From contig CANTUQ010000159.1 in the NCBI GenBank assembly GCA_947683425.1, forward strand, positions 5,966,001-6,030,000: a DNA stretch of 64,000 bases. The letters run 5' to 3'. Numbering within the stretch: position 1 is the first letter of the stretch; every line of letters starts with the position of its first letter. Below, one piece after another: positions 13,612 to 23,918 of the stretch. Under the pieces are notes generated by a model, which was not told the DNA's origin, did not search any database, and worked only from the letters and a program-made list of their open reading frames with translations. A program made the translations under genes and the position numbers. The stretch is from Excoecaria cochinchinensis (Eukaryota; Streptophyta; Magnoliopsida; Malpighiales; Euphorbiaceae).

Positions 13612-13700
13612 GACGGCCGTCGCTCAATCGAGCGACGGTCCGTTGAGGGTTGCCCTTATGCCCGTCTATCGCTCCCAGAGACGCTCGTCGGTCACGCGCT
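13612..13700. repeat. Second palindrome cluster in A LTR
   Basis: CCGTCGCTC-AATC-GAGCGACGG (about 13618-13639) is a near-perfect inverted repeat, followed by partial copies with CCCGTCTATCGCTCC and GACGCTCGTCGG. It lies downstream of the TATA box, so it would be present in the transcript. Confidence 0.7.
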
Positions 13701-14439
13701 TTGGGCCGTCCCTGGGTCTCCTTTCCCCATTTAACTCCTTTTCTTTCCATTTTTTTGTTTCTAATATTTTTCTTATGCAATTTATTCCATTTTCCTCTTT
13801 ATCATTTAATTTCATATATATTTTTATTCTTTAATTTTACACTAACATGTCCTTTATTTTTGTGAGTTTTATTTTTGACTTTTCTGGTGGATTTGGAGCC
13901 TTTTGATGTAGAAGCTACTGCAAAGACCCAAGTGTCTCCTTCTGGGTTTACTTTCTAGACCTTACCCCTTTTTATTTAATTTATAGCGATATTGTGAACG
14001 ATTGTTCTTCTTGTATTATCCCGCTAATGTAAAAATGGTTAAATGTTTTTTTATTAATCAGATTGGGATTCTTATAAATTGAGGACCAATGTCCTATTTT
14101 TCTAACAAATAAAAATTGACGCCTCAAAACCAGTTTTGCAATAAATATGCATCCGAGGACCAATGTCCTCACTCTTAATATGTATCCTGATTTATGTATG
14201 AATCGCTTGCAATTTATAATGGGGGGTTGTATTCCGCCCCTAGTTTTGTTGTAATTTATTTTTACGCACTTTATTTTAATTATACTTTATTTACTTATCA
14301 CTTTCCCTGAATGGACAATCTGTGCTTTAATTTAACTGCATTAAATTGAATGAGAAATGGGATGAAACGATAAATTCAAAACTCAAATATAAACTTAATT
14401 AAGGTATGAATAAATGGGAAGTCCCGAACCTACTATGGT

Positions 14440-14790
14440 CTTTGGGCTCAATGAGGCGAGACGGCCACCTCGGCATTCTGTTAGGGTGGAAGCCTCCAAG
14501 ACACCTCTTGTGACCCGTAAAAAGGCTTAAACTTGCACAGTCCTAGTCGCCATGAGGCGAGATGGCCGTCCTAATGTTCTATTACGGTGGAAACCTCTAA
14601 GACACCTATGGTTTGCCCAAGCGCGAGGCGAGAGGTCCATCCTATTATTAGAATGGAAGCCTCCAAGACACCTCTAGGCTTGCCTATGATGGACATAACA
14701 GCGCTGTCTTAGGCTCACTGAGGCTAAACGACCTTTCCCAATGTTCTATTGGGTGGCGACTCCATGAAACTTCCTTGTTGCCCAAAATGG
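14440..14790 (+). repeat. Imperfect ~90-bp repeats in A LTR U5
   Basis: Four diverged units contain GAGGCGAGA-like starts, an ATTCTATTAGGGTGG-like middle and CTCCAAGACACCTC ends. The last includes TGGCGACTCCA at 14754-14764, which matches the first 11 nt of the true PBS at 14886. Element B has the same arrangement at 22640-22860. Confidence 0.6.
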
Positions 14791-14885
14791 ATGCACTTGT
14801 AATCCCTTACGTTTTCATGAACCTCATCCCGAAGGCCCTAAAAGCGGGTGGTTCGGGGCACCGTGGGGTTCGGCGCTCGTCACAG

Positions 14886-14904
14886 TGGCGACTCCACTGG
14901 GGAC
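14886..14904 (+). promoter_or_regulatory. Primer binding site of element A
   Basis: TGGCGACTCCACTGGGGAC lies 1 nt after the LTR end CACA and is identical in element B. It begins TGG, complementary to a tRNA CCA end. From memory a tRNA-Arg-type primer is usual for Tat/Ogre elements; I could not verify the tRNA. Confidence 0.85.
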
Positions 14905-15814
14905 AATACTCGAGACTTCGCTTCGAAAGTGCCTTGATTAAAATTTATAATTGAGTTTTAATTTAAAAATTTCATCTTTTTCGAAACTGCATTACATCTC
15001 ATTAGAACCTTAGATCTATGCTAGTTTGGTCCCTCTTTTTACCCCGGTGCGTTCTCGAAGTATGACTCTACGTTCACTCAATGTAGGGAAGTGTTAAGGA
15101 TAATCACCAGCCCAAGGCTCATACCATCATGGTATATTAAATGGAGACATGATCGGTCGTTACGCTCGTAATGACCTAGACCCGTTGGTATGGACCATGC
15201 TTGGGTGGCCCGAAACTATCATCACCTTTGGCTAAAGCTCATGTAATGGAAGTAGTTACTTCCCCTAAGTGGTATGAACCTTAACACTATGCTTGCTATA
15301 TGGATCATTATGTATTGGACAAACCCAAATAATTTGATTGGTCACCTAATCAAAGGCTTTTATGCCCCGATAGGCCCATGTCAACTTATTCGGACTGCCT
15401 AAATACATAACTATCATGATCCATGTGCCTGTGCATTCGTTAGGAGAGGTTATGCTGCGGGTTTTCCCATTGCGCACCATACACGTCCATCGGGCCCCCT
15501 GTTGGCCAAGGGCCAATCCCACTTAGGAAAGAGACTATGACCTCGTGTGTGGAAGTAATAAGGTTAGAAGGACCTATGTGCTTGCATGTGATTTGTGGAT
15601 GTTGCATAAGCATGATCATGCATTATATGTCATTCACGCATCATCCTAACGGGTATGTTTTGCACCCATCATAGATCTGCCTAAGTGGTCAAGAGGTTCT
15701 CAAGGGCGACTATGCAGAAATCAATTCTTCGAGCTACCATAAAGGGTAGAGTATCCGGACACTCCTTCAGAAAGTAGCTATACTACTTCAGCTCAGTTTT
15801 CTCAACACGAACAA
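14905..15814 (+). other. Untranslated leader of element A
   Basis: This non-coding stretch aligns with the B leader (22996-23918) through shared phrases such as GTGTTAAGGATAATCACCAG and GGTCGTTACGCTCGT. No ORF1 ahead of gag, as described for some Ogre elements, is visible. Confidence 0.7.
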
Positions 15815-17845
15815 ATGGCAAACTCACCAAGAGGGACATATGCCACCAGGGCTTTGATAACTGAGGAAGTAGGCAGAAAGTTCAAAGAATTTGATAATAG
15901 GATAATGGCTATGATGGCCAATATGGCTCAGCCACCTGCTCCATAGAACCCACCACCTCCTCCTATGAGAAACAATGAAAGGAAGGAGGTTAGAGAAGCG
16001 TTGTAAGAAGAGATCTGCCCACCACCTGTAGAGTTAAGAGCTACCACATCAGGGGCATAGAGAAGAAGGCCAGCCCAAAGAATAGAAGATGACTAGGAAG
16101 ACGACGAGTATGAAGAAACAGTGTCAGAAAAAGTGAAGGCACCTCAGAATGAAGAAGCCATCTGGAAGAAGACGGTAGAGAAATTTGAAGTGATGGCAAG
16201 GATGCTAACGAGGGGGCGAGGAATGAACCCCAAAGATAAGAAGTTGGAAGGGGAGGATTCAATCCCGATGAACTTTAAGATGCCGGATGTTCTGATGTTT
16301 GATGGAACTTTCGATCCCACCGCACACATACAAAAGTGCTCGTTAGTGATGAAGGGTACTACTTTGACGAAAAGGCAGAAGATTGAGTACTTTTGCCTGA
16401 GCTTAACTGGCCCAGCGGTGGATTGGTACCACGGGCTTGATCGCAGAACTAAAGAGGACTGGGATTTACTGACAGAAGAGTTTTTGAGGTAGTATGATTG
16501 TAGTACAAGGATGGAAGTGACTCTGAAGGATCTAGAGCTATTACAGCAGAAGGGAGGCGAGTCTTTCCATGAGTATCTGACCCGATGGAGGAATGAGTGA
16601 TGGAAATGAAAAGAAAACTAGATACTTAAGACCAGATACGGTTGTTCATTAAAAATGCGAGCCCGTATCTGAGAGAGGGATTGAAGATGAAGGGACTAAG
16701 AGACTGGGAGTCCCTGAAAGACATCGCCATTGAGGCCGAAGGAGAATACCTTGCTAGGAGGATGAGTAACGAGAACTATGCCAAGAAGGGCAGCAACACT
16801 CAGGGGGCAAGTAGGTCAGTAGGCTCCAGTAGTGGCATGAGGATGACGGCCAAAGTATTAGCCACTAATACAACCCCGAGACATTTCTCTAACTTGGGAA
16901 GGTCACTGTCATGGGTGCTTCGGAGGTTGATGAAGGAGGGTAAGTTGCAGCCTTTGCCACCTCGACTTGCCAGGATTCAAGTTATGCCGGGCCATAAGGA
17001 TAATGAATATTGTGCGTATCATCAACATACTGGGCATACAACCGATGAATGCAAAGCTTTGAGGCAGGGAATCCAAGACCTAATTGATTCGAAGCAAATA
17101 ACAGACCCGGAGAAGAGCGGAGGTCAGAAGAAGTCTAGGTATAACAATGTGCCCCCGCCGGTATTTATGATCGGGTCCAGTCTGCCTGAAGAGTTTATTT
17201 TGAGAGAGCTATACGGCAACGATGCCAACGCTGCTGTCACGAGCCTCCATGAGGTGAGTGAAGAAAGGCTTCCCACTATAGCGATCGATTGCTGGTCCAC
17301 TGATGAGAGTGGAAGTGAAAATGATAATCCTAACGTGTTTCCCGACCCATGGGGTTCGGAGGAGGAAGAGGAAGAGAAGAAGGAAAAGAAAAAGAAAGTG
17401 GGAGCAGTGACCTGGAGTGGAAGGGTAGCTCCAGAAGTTGAGAGGCCCCAGGTGCTGGTAACGTGCCAAAAAGAAAAAGAGCCAGAGGATGATCCAATAA
17501 TCAAGCAGCTGAAAATGACGCCAGCTCAGATTTCGATATGGGACCTCCTGAGGTAGTCTCCATCCCATAGGGAAAAGTTGGTGGAGCTTTATGCGAAACA
17601 ACTGTGGCCACAAATATATCGCCTACGGAACTGCTGGACGTGGTAAAAGGGGGAGCTGGAGAGAATGTGGTGTTTACAAATGCTGACTTGCCGGCAGAAG
17701 GCCGCAACCACAACCGCCCTTTGTACATACTGGCACAAATTAGTCAGAAACACACGGCCTGTGTGATGGTGGACAACGATTCATCAATCAATGTGTGCCC
17801 GCAGGTGGCCATGGCAGCTTTTGGAGTGACAGAAGATATGCTAGC
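15815..17845 (+). pseudogene. gag: gag and N-terminal protease of element A (broken)
   Basis: The start is taken at ATG 15815 because the protein begins M-A-N like B's gag and is followed by the same ATRA-I--EEVG stretch. The Gag core follows (DGT-DP-AHI, LSLTG-A-DWYHGL), then the knuckle-like CAYHQHTGHTTDEC and the protease start (CVMVDN-SS-NVCP). In-frame stops lie near 15944, 16005, 16056 and 16094, then TAG at 16490-16492 and 17554-17556, and bases are lost near 16597. Several stops sit where B or the context has a Gln codon. Element C interrupts just after 17845. The product should bind element RNA and assemble particles; it cannot be made from this copy. Confidence 0.85.
16490..16492 (+). 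other. In-frame TAG at the position shared with element B
   Basis: E-E-F-L-R-TAG-Y-D-C here matches E-E-F-L-K-TAG-Y-D-C at 24606-24608 in element B. See the finding on the shared amber codon. Confidence 0.8.
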
Positions 17846-19621
17846 TGACGCGACCTCAGCAAGTGTACTGAATCGGCAAGTAATATAATGGAGTATTTTC
17901 AAGACTCCGAGTTATCGTACCCAAGGGACTGAGTATGCAAGTTATGACACTTAAATGTATGCTAAAGAATTCCCAGTTGTTGAATTGATTTAATTATGAC
18001 TACTAGAACAAATAAATTAATCAACTATAATGTGTTAACAAAGAAAAAACCAATTAAGATGACAGTAAAAACTACCAAAGATAAAAATTGATAACAAGCA
18101 AAGATCTCAATATAGAAAAGTGTTGTTCAGGTTCACTCATCCACCCTATACCCAAATATGAACAAAATTAATCTAAGAATCTTATATGAAAGAAATCAGG
18201 ATAACCCTCTTAACCCAAGCATCCCATTCCGGAGCAAGCTATTCTAATTGCATAACGTCCCATCCCGAAGCAAGTCATACAACTAGCCTAATCACGGGTC
18301 TAAAATCCTAGGTTCGGTTTGCTTTCCCATTCCGAAGCCAAACAACCCAAAACCTAATTATTTCACTCATCACTCCAATCTTGAACCATGAAAACATGCA
18401 CATCTAGATTCCCTTCCAGAGCAGTCCAAATGATACAGTAAACACAATAGAAAATCTGAGAATAAAATATTCATGGCATTCAATTAACAAATTTAATAAC
18501 CAAAAGAGATACATGAAATAATTCATTCATCAAAACTGGAAATTGAACTGAGAAAATAAATCCCATAAATTGACAATATGTAAAAGTGAAATAAATCATT
18601 CATTTATATATAAAATCAAAAATTATCCATTATTCATATCATAGGTAGGAGATTCAGAGATCCCCTAAACAACTAAAAGACTACTCACAATCCATTACAA
18701 AATCAAAAGAATAAAGGAAAGAATAAACCCTGAAATTCATTGAGATGCAAATCCCTGTTGAATCCCACGTTCTTCAGTCTTCTTCTTTAGATCTTCAATG
18801 GAGAAATAACTAGAAATTAAGAAAACTAAAAATAACAATCTCTGGAAATTAAACTATGTATCTAATGAAAATTACTCTCAATTTCTAATTGAAAACTCAA
18901 GACAAGATTGAAAACTAAAGTTTAGAACAAAAGAATAATTCAGAAAATCTCAGCCGCCAAAACTAAAATCAAAAACTAAGTAAAAAGTTCGAAACCCTAG
19001 ACAAACAGAAAAGTGCGTTTTTATAGTCTCAGAGTGGTCACGGTGACAATGAAATTCATTGTCACCGTGAGGTGTCGAGATCGTTAAATTGCCTTTGCGC
19101 ATAGGAGAGGGGTCACGGTGACAATGAATTTCATTGTCACCGCGAGGTCTTCAATTTTTGCTTCTGTCCAGGAAAAAATTATGTCACGGTGACAATGAAC
19201 TTTGTTGTCACCGTGAGGTACTGCTGCTCTGATTCTGCCTTAATGATTTTCATGTCATGGTAACAATGAAAAAGATTGCCACCGTGACATGCTTCATACT
19301 TGCATTCTGTCCAAACGTTTGCTATGTCACGGTCACAACCAATTTCATTGTTACCGTGACCCATGTGATTTCAGCTACTGTTTGCAATTCTTCTTATGTC
19401 ACGGTCACAACCAATTCATTGTGACCGTGACCCCTTGAGCAAAAATCTACAAAGGCACAAAACTTTAATAAAATAGTTATCTAAAATGCATCAAAATTCC
19501 AATTTGGCTAAGATTAACAAAATTAACATAAAAGAAACATAACGTTACATTAAGCACAACTAAATACCCAAAAATCATATAAAAAATACTATCAAAACTA
19601 AATACTATATTGAAGTTATCA
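17846..19621 (-). repeat. 3' LTR of element C
   Basis: The plus strand reads TGACGCGACC at the left edge and ATTGAAGTTATCA at the right. It matches 43772-45840 but has one copy of the 146-bp unit instead of three. It contains the six-palindrome array and a TATA box (19025-19018 on the minus strand). Confidence 0.9.
19036..19435. repeat. Six ~34-nt palindromes, ~72-bp period (C 3' LTR)
   Basis: Units begin near 19036, 19111, 19182, 19253, 19325 and 19397. The first is almost perfect: TCACGGTGACAATGAA, one base, then its reverse complement. Later units have a few changes, often keeping TCACGGT...ACCGTGA. In element orientation the array ends 10 nt upstream of the LTR TATA box. Confidence 0.9.
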
Positions 19622-20262
19622 AAATACCCCACACTTAGACTTTGCTCGTCCTTGAGTAAATGAACTATCCACATTCCTGAAATTTCAAACTCTAACTCTT
19701 AATACGAAAACTTAACAACAATCATAGCACCAAGCAGAAGGGTCTTAGTTACAAATCCTCAAATCAATTTATATCAAATAATTTCACATGTGTGTGAGCT
19801 AGGCTCAAAACAAATTTTCTCTTTTCAAAACAAAACAACCAATACATTCCAGCAATTGAGCAAAGAAATTAAATATGCAAATGAATTTGCATACAGGTTT
19901 CGCACTTAAAACTCAGGATAATCATACGCCTCTCCTTTAGCACCGGAACCACAGGGGTCATCTCCACTTAAACAACTCAAACTAAGAGCAGAATCATTAG
20001 GACTTATCCCAAGGTTGTAATGTTGGGTTATGGTATTGGCTAACAAGAAAAGTAAGGGAAATCAAATAAAGAGTCAGCCACTCTACCTATAATTCCACTA
20101 CCCAAAACTGAACAAGATTGTCCATGACCTACCTTCAATTCACCCATAATTTCCAATGTTGTCTAAACTTCCCCATACATAGAATACATCGAACTCAAAG
20201 CAACAAGGTGATGAACTTCCCTTTTTAATTCACTTTTAAACCCAATTATCCAAAAATATGAG
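19622..20262 (-). other. 3' non-coding end of element C
   Basis: No gene is visible. On the minus strand AAGTGTGGGGTATTT abuts the 3' LTR and is the likely polypurine tract (about 19636-19622). The remainder is low-GC sequence that continues at 34510 once element B is removed. Confidence 0.7.
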
Positions 20263-20514
20263 TGTAGACACCGGGTCCTGAGTCAGCCTAGATCGAAGTT
20301 ACCCAATGATGATAATTGCCTACACAGGCTTAAAAGGTTAAAAGTGATGATTTTCTCGTCAAATTTGCATTTTAGAGTGAAAAATTAAAAAATAATAAAA
20401 AAATATTTAAAAAATTAATTTTGAAAAATGGGGGCTTAAAATTATGATGTTTTTAGTCAATTTAAAATTTAAAAAAAATAGAAAAAAAAATAAAAAAATA
20501 AAAAATTTTTCGGA

Positions 20515-20805
20515 CCGCGAGTGTCGGGCGCGGCAGCGCGCTGGCGCCCAACTCGCAGGCGCCTGGGCGCCCAGCGTGCAGGCGCCCATCGCGCAGCGAG
20601 CGCAAAGGCGACGCTCAGCGTCGCCGATGCTGCGCGTCGCTAAAGGCGCGCGCAGCATCGCGCACGCTGAGCGCCGCACGGAACGCTCGTGCGCGAGCGC
20701 CAGCGCGCGAATGTCGCGCGGAAGCCCGCCTGCTCGCCGCGTGAGTTCCCGTCGCTCTATAGCGACGGGCGGCGTCCCTCTAGCGACGGCTCCCTGGCCG
20801 TCGGT
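20515..20805. repeat. GC-rich nested palindromes in B LTR
   Basis: This CpG-dense block sits in otherwise AT-rich DNA, with inverted repeats such as GCGACGCTCAGCGTCGC and CCCGTCGCT-CTAT-AGCGACGGG. It recurs in the 3' LTR (32079-32335) minus 38 bp. The open frames through it on both strands are GC artefacts. Confidence 0.8.
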
Positions 20806-22832
20806 ATAGGGTCTGTTACCCTATTTTCCTATTTTTCAGCCCTTTTTCCGATTTTTTCACCCAAAAATCCGTTTTTATCCCAAAATTAAGGGTTTTTGAC
20901 TTCAAATAAAATTCCAAAATATTTTTTATAGATTATTAATTAATAAAACTTGATTTTATCCCCAAAAATAAAGGAATTTGAGTAAAATTAGGTTTGTTTT
21001 CCTTAATTAAATTAGGGCAACATTTTCTATTCTTTAAATACTTTATGATGAATCAAAAAAAGGGGAGCCTCCACTACTATTTTTACATCAGAATTTCCAG
21101 ATTTCTCTTCCTCTTTGATTTTTCTTCTAAAGATTTTGAGATTTCTTTTAATTAAAAAAGGTTTAATTGAAATTGAAAGATCAATTTTCAATTCTTAATT
21201 ATTCCAATTAATTTCTTGGTTTTTTCTTCATAAACACAAGAGGTTAATCATCACTTTGACATCAATTTCTTTTTTAATCTTAAGCATACAAATCAATTCC
21301 TTTGTTTTTCTCCATAAACAAAGAGAATTAATTTTATTGCTAAATTATTCTTTCAAGCAAATTCTCCGGAAAATCATCACTTTTCCTTCATCAAATTCAA
21401 TATTCTGAGGGTAAATATTCTTGGCTCCATTTTTATTTTATTCTATTTTTATTTAATTTATTCATATATATTTTATTGTTTTTATTGATTTATTTATTGT
21501 TTTCATCTATTCATTTATTGTATTGATCTTATATTTGTTCTATTTAATTGTTTATATGTGATTTGATTTTTATTCATGTGAATATTGTTTTTTTAATTCC
21601 TAACATGTAAATAATTTATTTTGATTCCTCATTATTTTTAACATGCATATAATTAATTAATTTAAATTAATCTTTTTTTCATGTAAATAGTTTGTATTAA
21701 TTATGAACACATCAATTAACCTTGTTATATATCATTATTATTTTCACCATTCCTTTGTTTACTAATTTTTATCATTGTTACATGATTTTATTATCATTTG
21801 TTTATTTATTCATTCATTATTTTTCACTTATCATCATTATTTTCATCATATGTATATTTTCATGTACTAATTAATTAACATGTTTTATTTTATTTTCATC
21901 ACATCATTTAATCATTTATCACATATAATCCATTTTTCTCATTTTATTTTGGTTTGTTAATATTTTTGATTCCATTATCATTCTTTTCATATCATCTTAT
22001 TTTATTATAATTTGTTATTCATTATTTTGTATGTTTAATTGATTTAATTACTAACATTATTTTATTTGTATTTGCTTTTATGTCTAAACTCATTTTTCGC
22101 TTGGACATTTTTGCGAGCACATCGGGAGGTCCAAAAAGGCTCATTTGGTTCATAGGTTTATTTTCCTCTTTTTGTAATATTTTATTTAATTTTTCCATAT
22201 AATTTTCTTGTAAAATTATTTATTTAGGCACGCTAGAAAGAAAATCACAAAAACATTTTTATTAATTAACTTGACATTTTTTTTTCTAAATAAAAGGGGA
22301 CCAATGTCCTAGTTTTTCATACCCAAATAAATCATCACATCAAAACGGTTTCATAATAAATATGCATGCGAGGACCAATGTTCTCACTATTAATGAATAA
22401 CCCGTTTTATGCATGTATTTCACTTTTATAAATGGGAGTTGTATTCCGCTCCTAGTGTTATTGTAATTTGTTTTTGAATGCTTTATTTTGGATTTTGCTT
22501 ACATTTACCGCTTTTGATATGAATGATTGCGCCTTTAATCAATTGCATCGTGTGGAGAGAGAGTGAATCAATGATATTTAAAATTTGATCATAAAACAAT
22601 CGAGGTAGAAATAGATGAGAAATCCCGGACCCAGCTCTGGTCTTTGGGCTCAAAAAGGCTAGAGGTCTACCCTCCAAGACACCTTTTTGTGCCACGAGAC
22701 TTTAGCGCTAATCCTAGGCTCCTTAGGGCGAGAGGTTTACCTTCCAAGACCCCTCTGGCTGGCCCAAAATGGATACCAAGCGCAGTCTTAGGCTCTCCGA
22801 GGCGAGAGTAACTTTCCCAATGTTTTATTGGG

Positions 22833-22843
22833 TGGCGACTCCA
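22833..22843 (+). other. PBS-like sequence inside B U5
   Basis: TGGCGACTCCA repeats the first 11 nt of the true PBS, 144 nt upstream of it. Element A has the same at 14754-14764, 132 nt upstream of its PBS. In B's 3' LTR the copy reads TGGTGACTCCA. Confidence 0.6.
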
Positions 22844-22976
22844 TGATACCTCCTTGTTGCCCAACATAGACGCACTTGCGATTTATCGCAAGCTGTCCCC
22901 GGACCCACAAGTGCCCCGATCGCCCACGTGCGGGCGGTCCGAAAGGGCGACGCTCGGGATCCGGCGCGCGTCACAG

Positions 22977-22995
22977 TGGCGACTCCACTGGGGAC
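22977..22995 (+). promoter_or_regulatory. Primer binding site of element B
   Basis: TGGCGACTCCACTGGGGAC lies 1 nt after the LTR and is identical to A's PBS. The 3' LTR continues into ATGAG instead, which fixes the LTR boundary. Confidence 0.9.
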
Positions 22996-23918
22996 GTTTA
23001 TGGTTCGAGATTTCGATTCGAAAATACCCCTTTTAACATTTATGATTAAAATTTAATTCATAAATTCACCTTCTCTCAAATTTGCATTTGCATATCATTA
23101 GAACCTTAGAATACGCTAGTTTGGTCCCTCTTTTAGCCCCGGTGCGTTCCTGAAGCACCTCCTAATTTTCACTCAATTTGGGGAAGTGTTAAGGATAATC
23201 ACCAGCCCAAGCCACGTACCTTAATGGTATATCAAAATGGTGACCCGATCGGTCGTTACGCTCGTGATGAGCTAGACCCGTCGGCAGGGATCATGCTTGG
23301 GTAGCCTTAAAGTAACATCTCCCTTGTCCAAAGCTCATATAATGGCCATAGCTACTTTCCACAGGTGATATGAACCCTAATTCCATGCTTGCTGTATGGA
23401 TCCTCATGTATTGGGTGAGTCCAGATGTCTCGCTTGGTAACCTAGCCAAAGGCTTCCATGCCCCGGTAGGGCCATGTCGAAATTTGTGGAACGTCTAAAT
23501 ACATGACGATCACTATCCATCCGCTTGTACATTAGTATAGGAGTGTTATGCTGTCGGTTTTTCACCGCGCACCATACGTGTCCATTGGGTTCCACGTTAA
23601 CCCATGGATCAAGCCCACCTAGGAAAGAGACCGCACTACCACGTGTGTGGGAGATATAAGGTTGGAAGGATCTATCTGCTTGCATGTGTTTGTCTATGTT
23701 GCATCAGCACGAGCATGCATTGCATTTTAATCATGCACCATCTTAACAATCTTTGCATTTCAGCCATCATAGATTCTCCTGGGTGGTCTAGAGGTCCCGA
23801 CGGACGGTTAAGAAGGACGCCGCTTTTGGGGTTAACAGAGTTAGTGTTGGATCAGAGTTCAGATTCAGTCTCAGAAAATAGTGTGGGGTTTTCTCTCGAA
23901 TCATCAACAGAAGTAAGC
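22996..23918 (+). other. Untranslated leader of element B
   Basis: This ~920-nt leader before the gag ATG is conserved with A's leader. An upstream in-frame extension is open from 23604, but it lacks a counterpart in A and contains low-likelihood Cys-rich sequence, so I start gag at 23919. Confidence 0.65.

Larger units (their letters stand above)
12382..14884 (+). repeat. 5' LTR of element A
   Basis: It starts TGTGACACCGG and ends GCTCGTCACA directly before the PBS. Its layout parallels the B LTR (start TGTAGACACCGGG): GC-rich palindromes, an AT-rich promoter region, 'ggaccaatgtcc' repeats near 14080 and 14156, and a U5 block of imperfect 'gaggcgag...ctccaagacacct' units. The length is 2,503 bp. 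Confidence 0.85.
20263..22975 (+). repeat. 5' LTR of element B
   Basis: It starts TGTAGACACCGGG and ends CGCGCGTCACA. It is 2,713 bp: a very GC-rich palindromic block (20515-20805), a long T/A-rich region (20880-22080), 'ggaccaatgt' repeats and a U5 block of gaggcgag/ctccaagac units. A weak TATA-like TTTAAATA lies near 21035. Confidence 0.93.

Noticed and set aside
20407..20889. Open frames of 66-121 codons on both strands across the GC-rich block of the B LTR (also 31975-32418)
   Set aside because: They consist of Arg/Ala/Ser-rich translation of palindromic GC-rich DNA, are open on both strands, and lie in LTR U3. Not genes.
23604..23918. N-terminal extension of the B gag frame upstream of 23919
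   Set aside because: It is Cys/His-rich, has no counterpart in element A, and ATG 23919 gives the M-A-N start shared by both elements.
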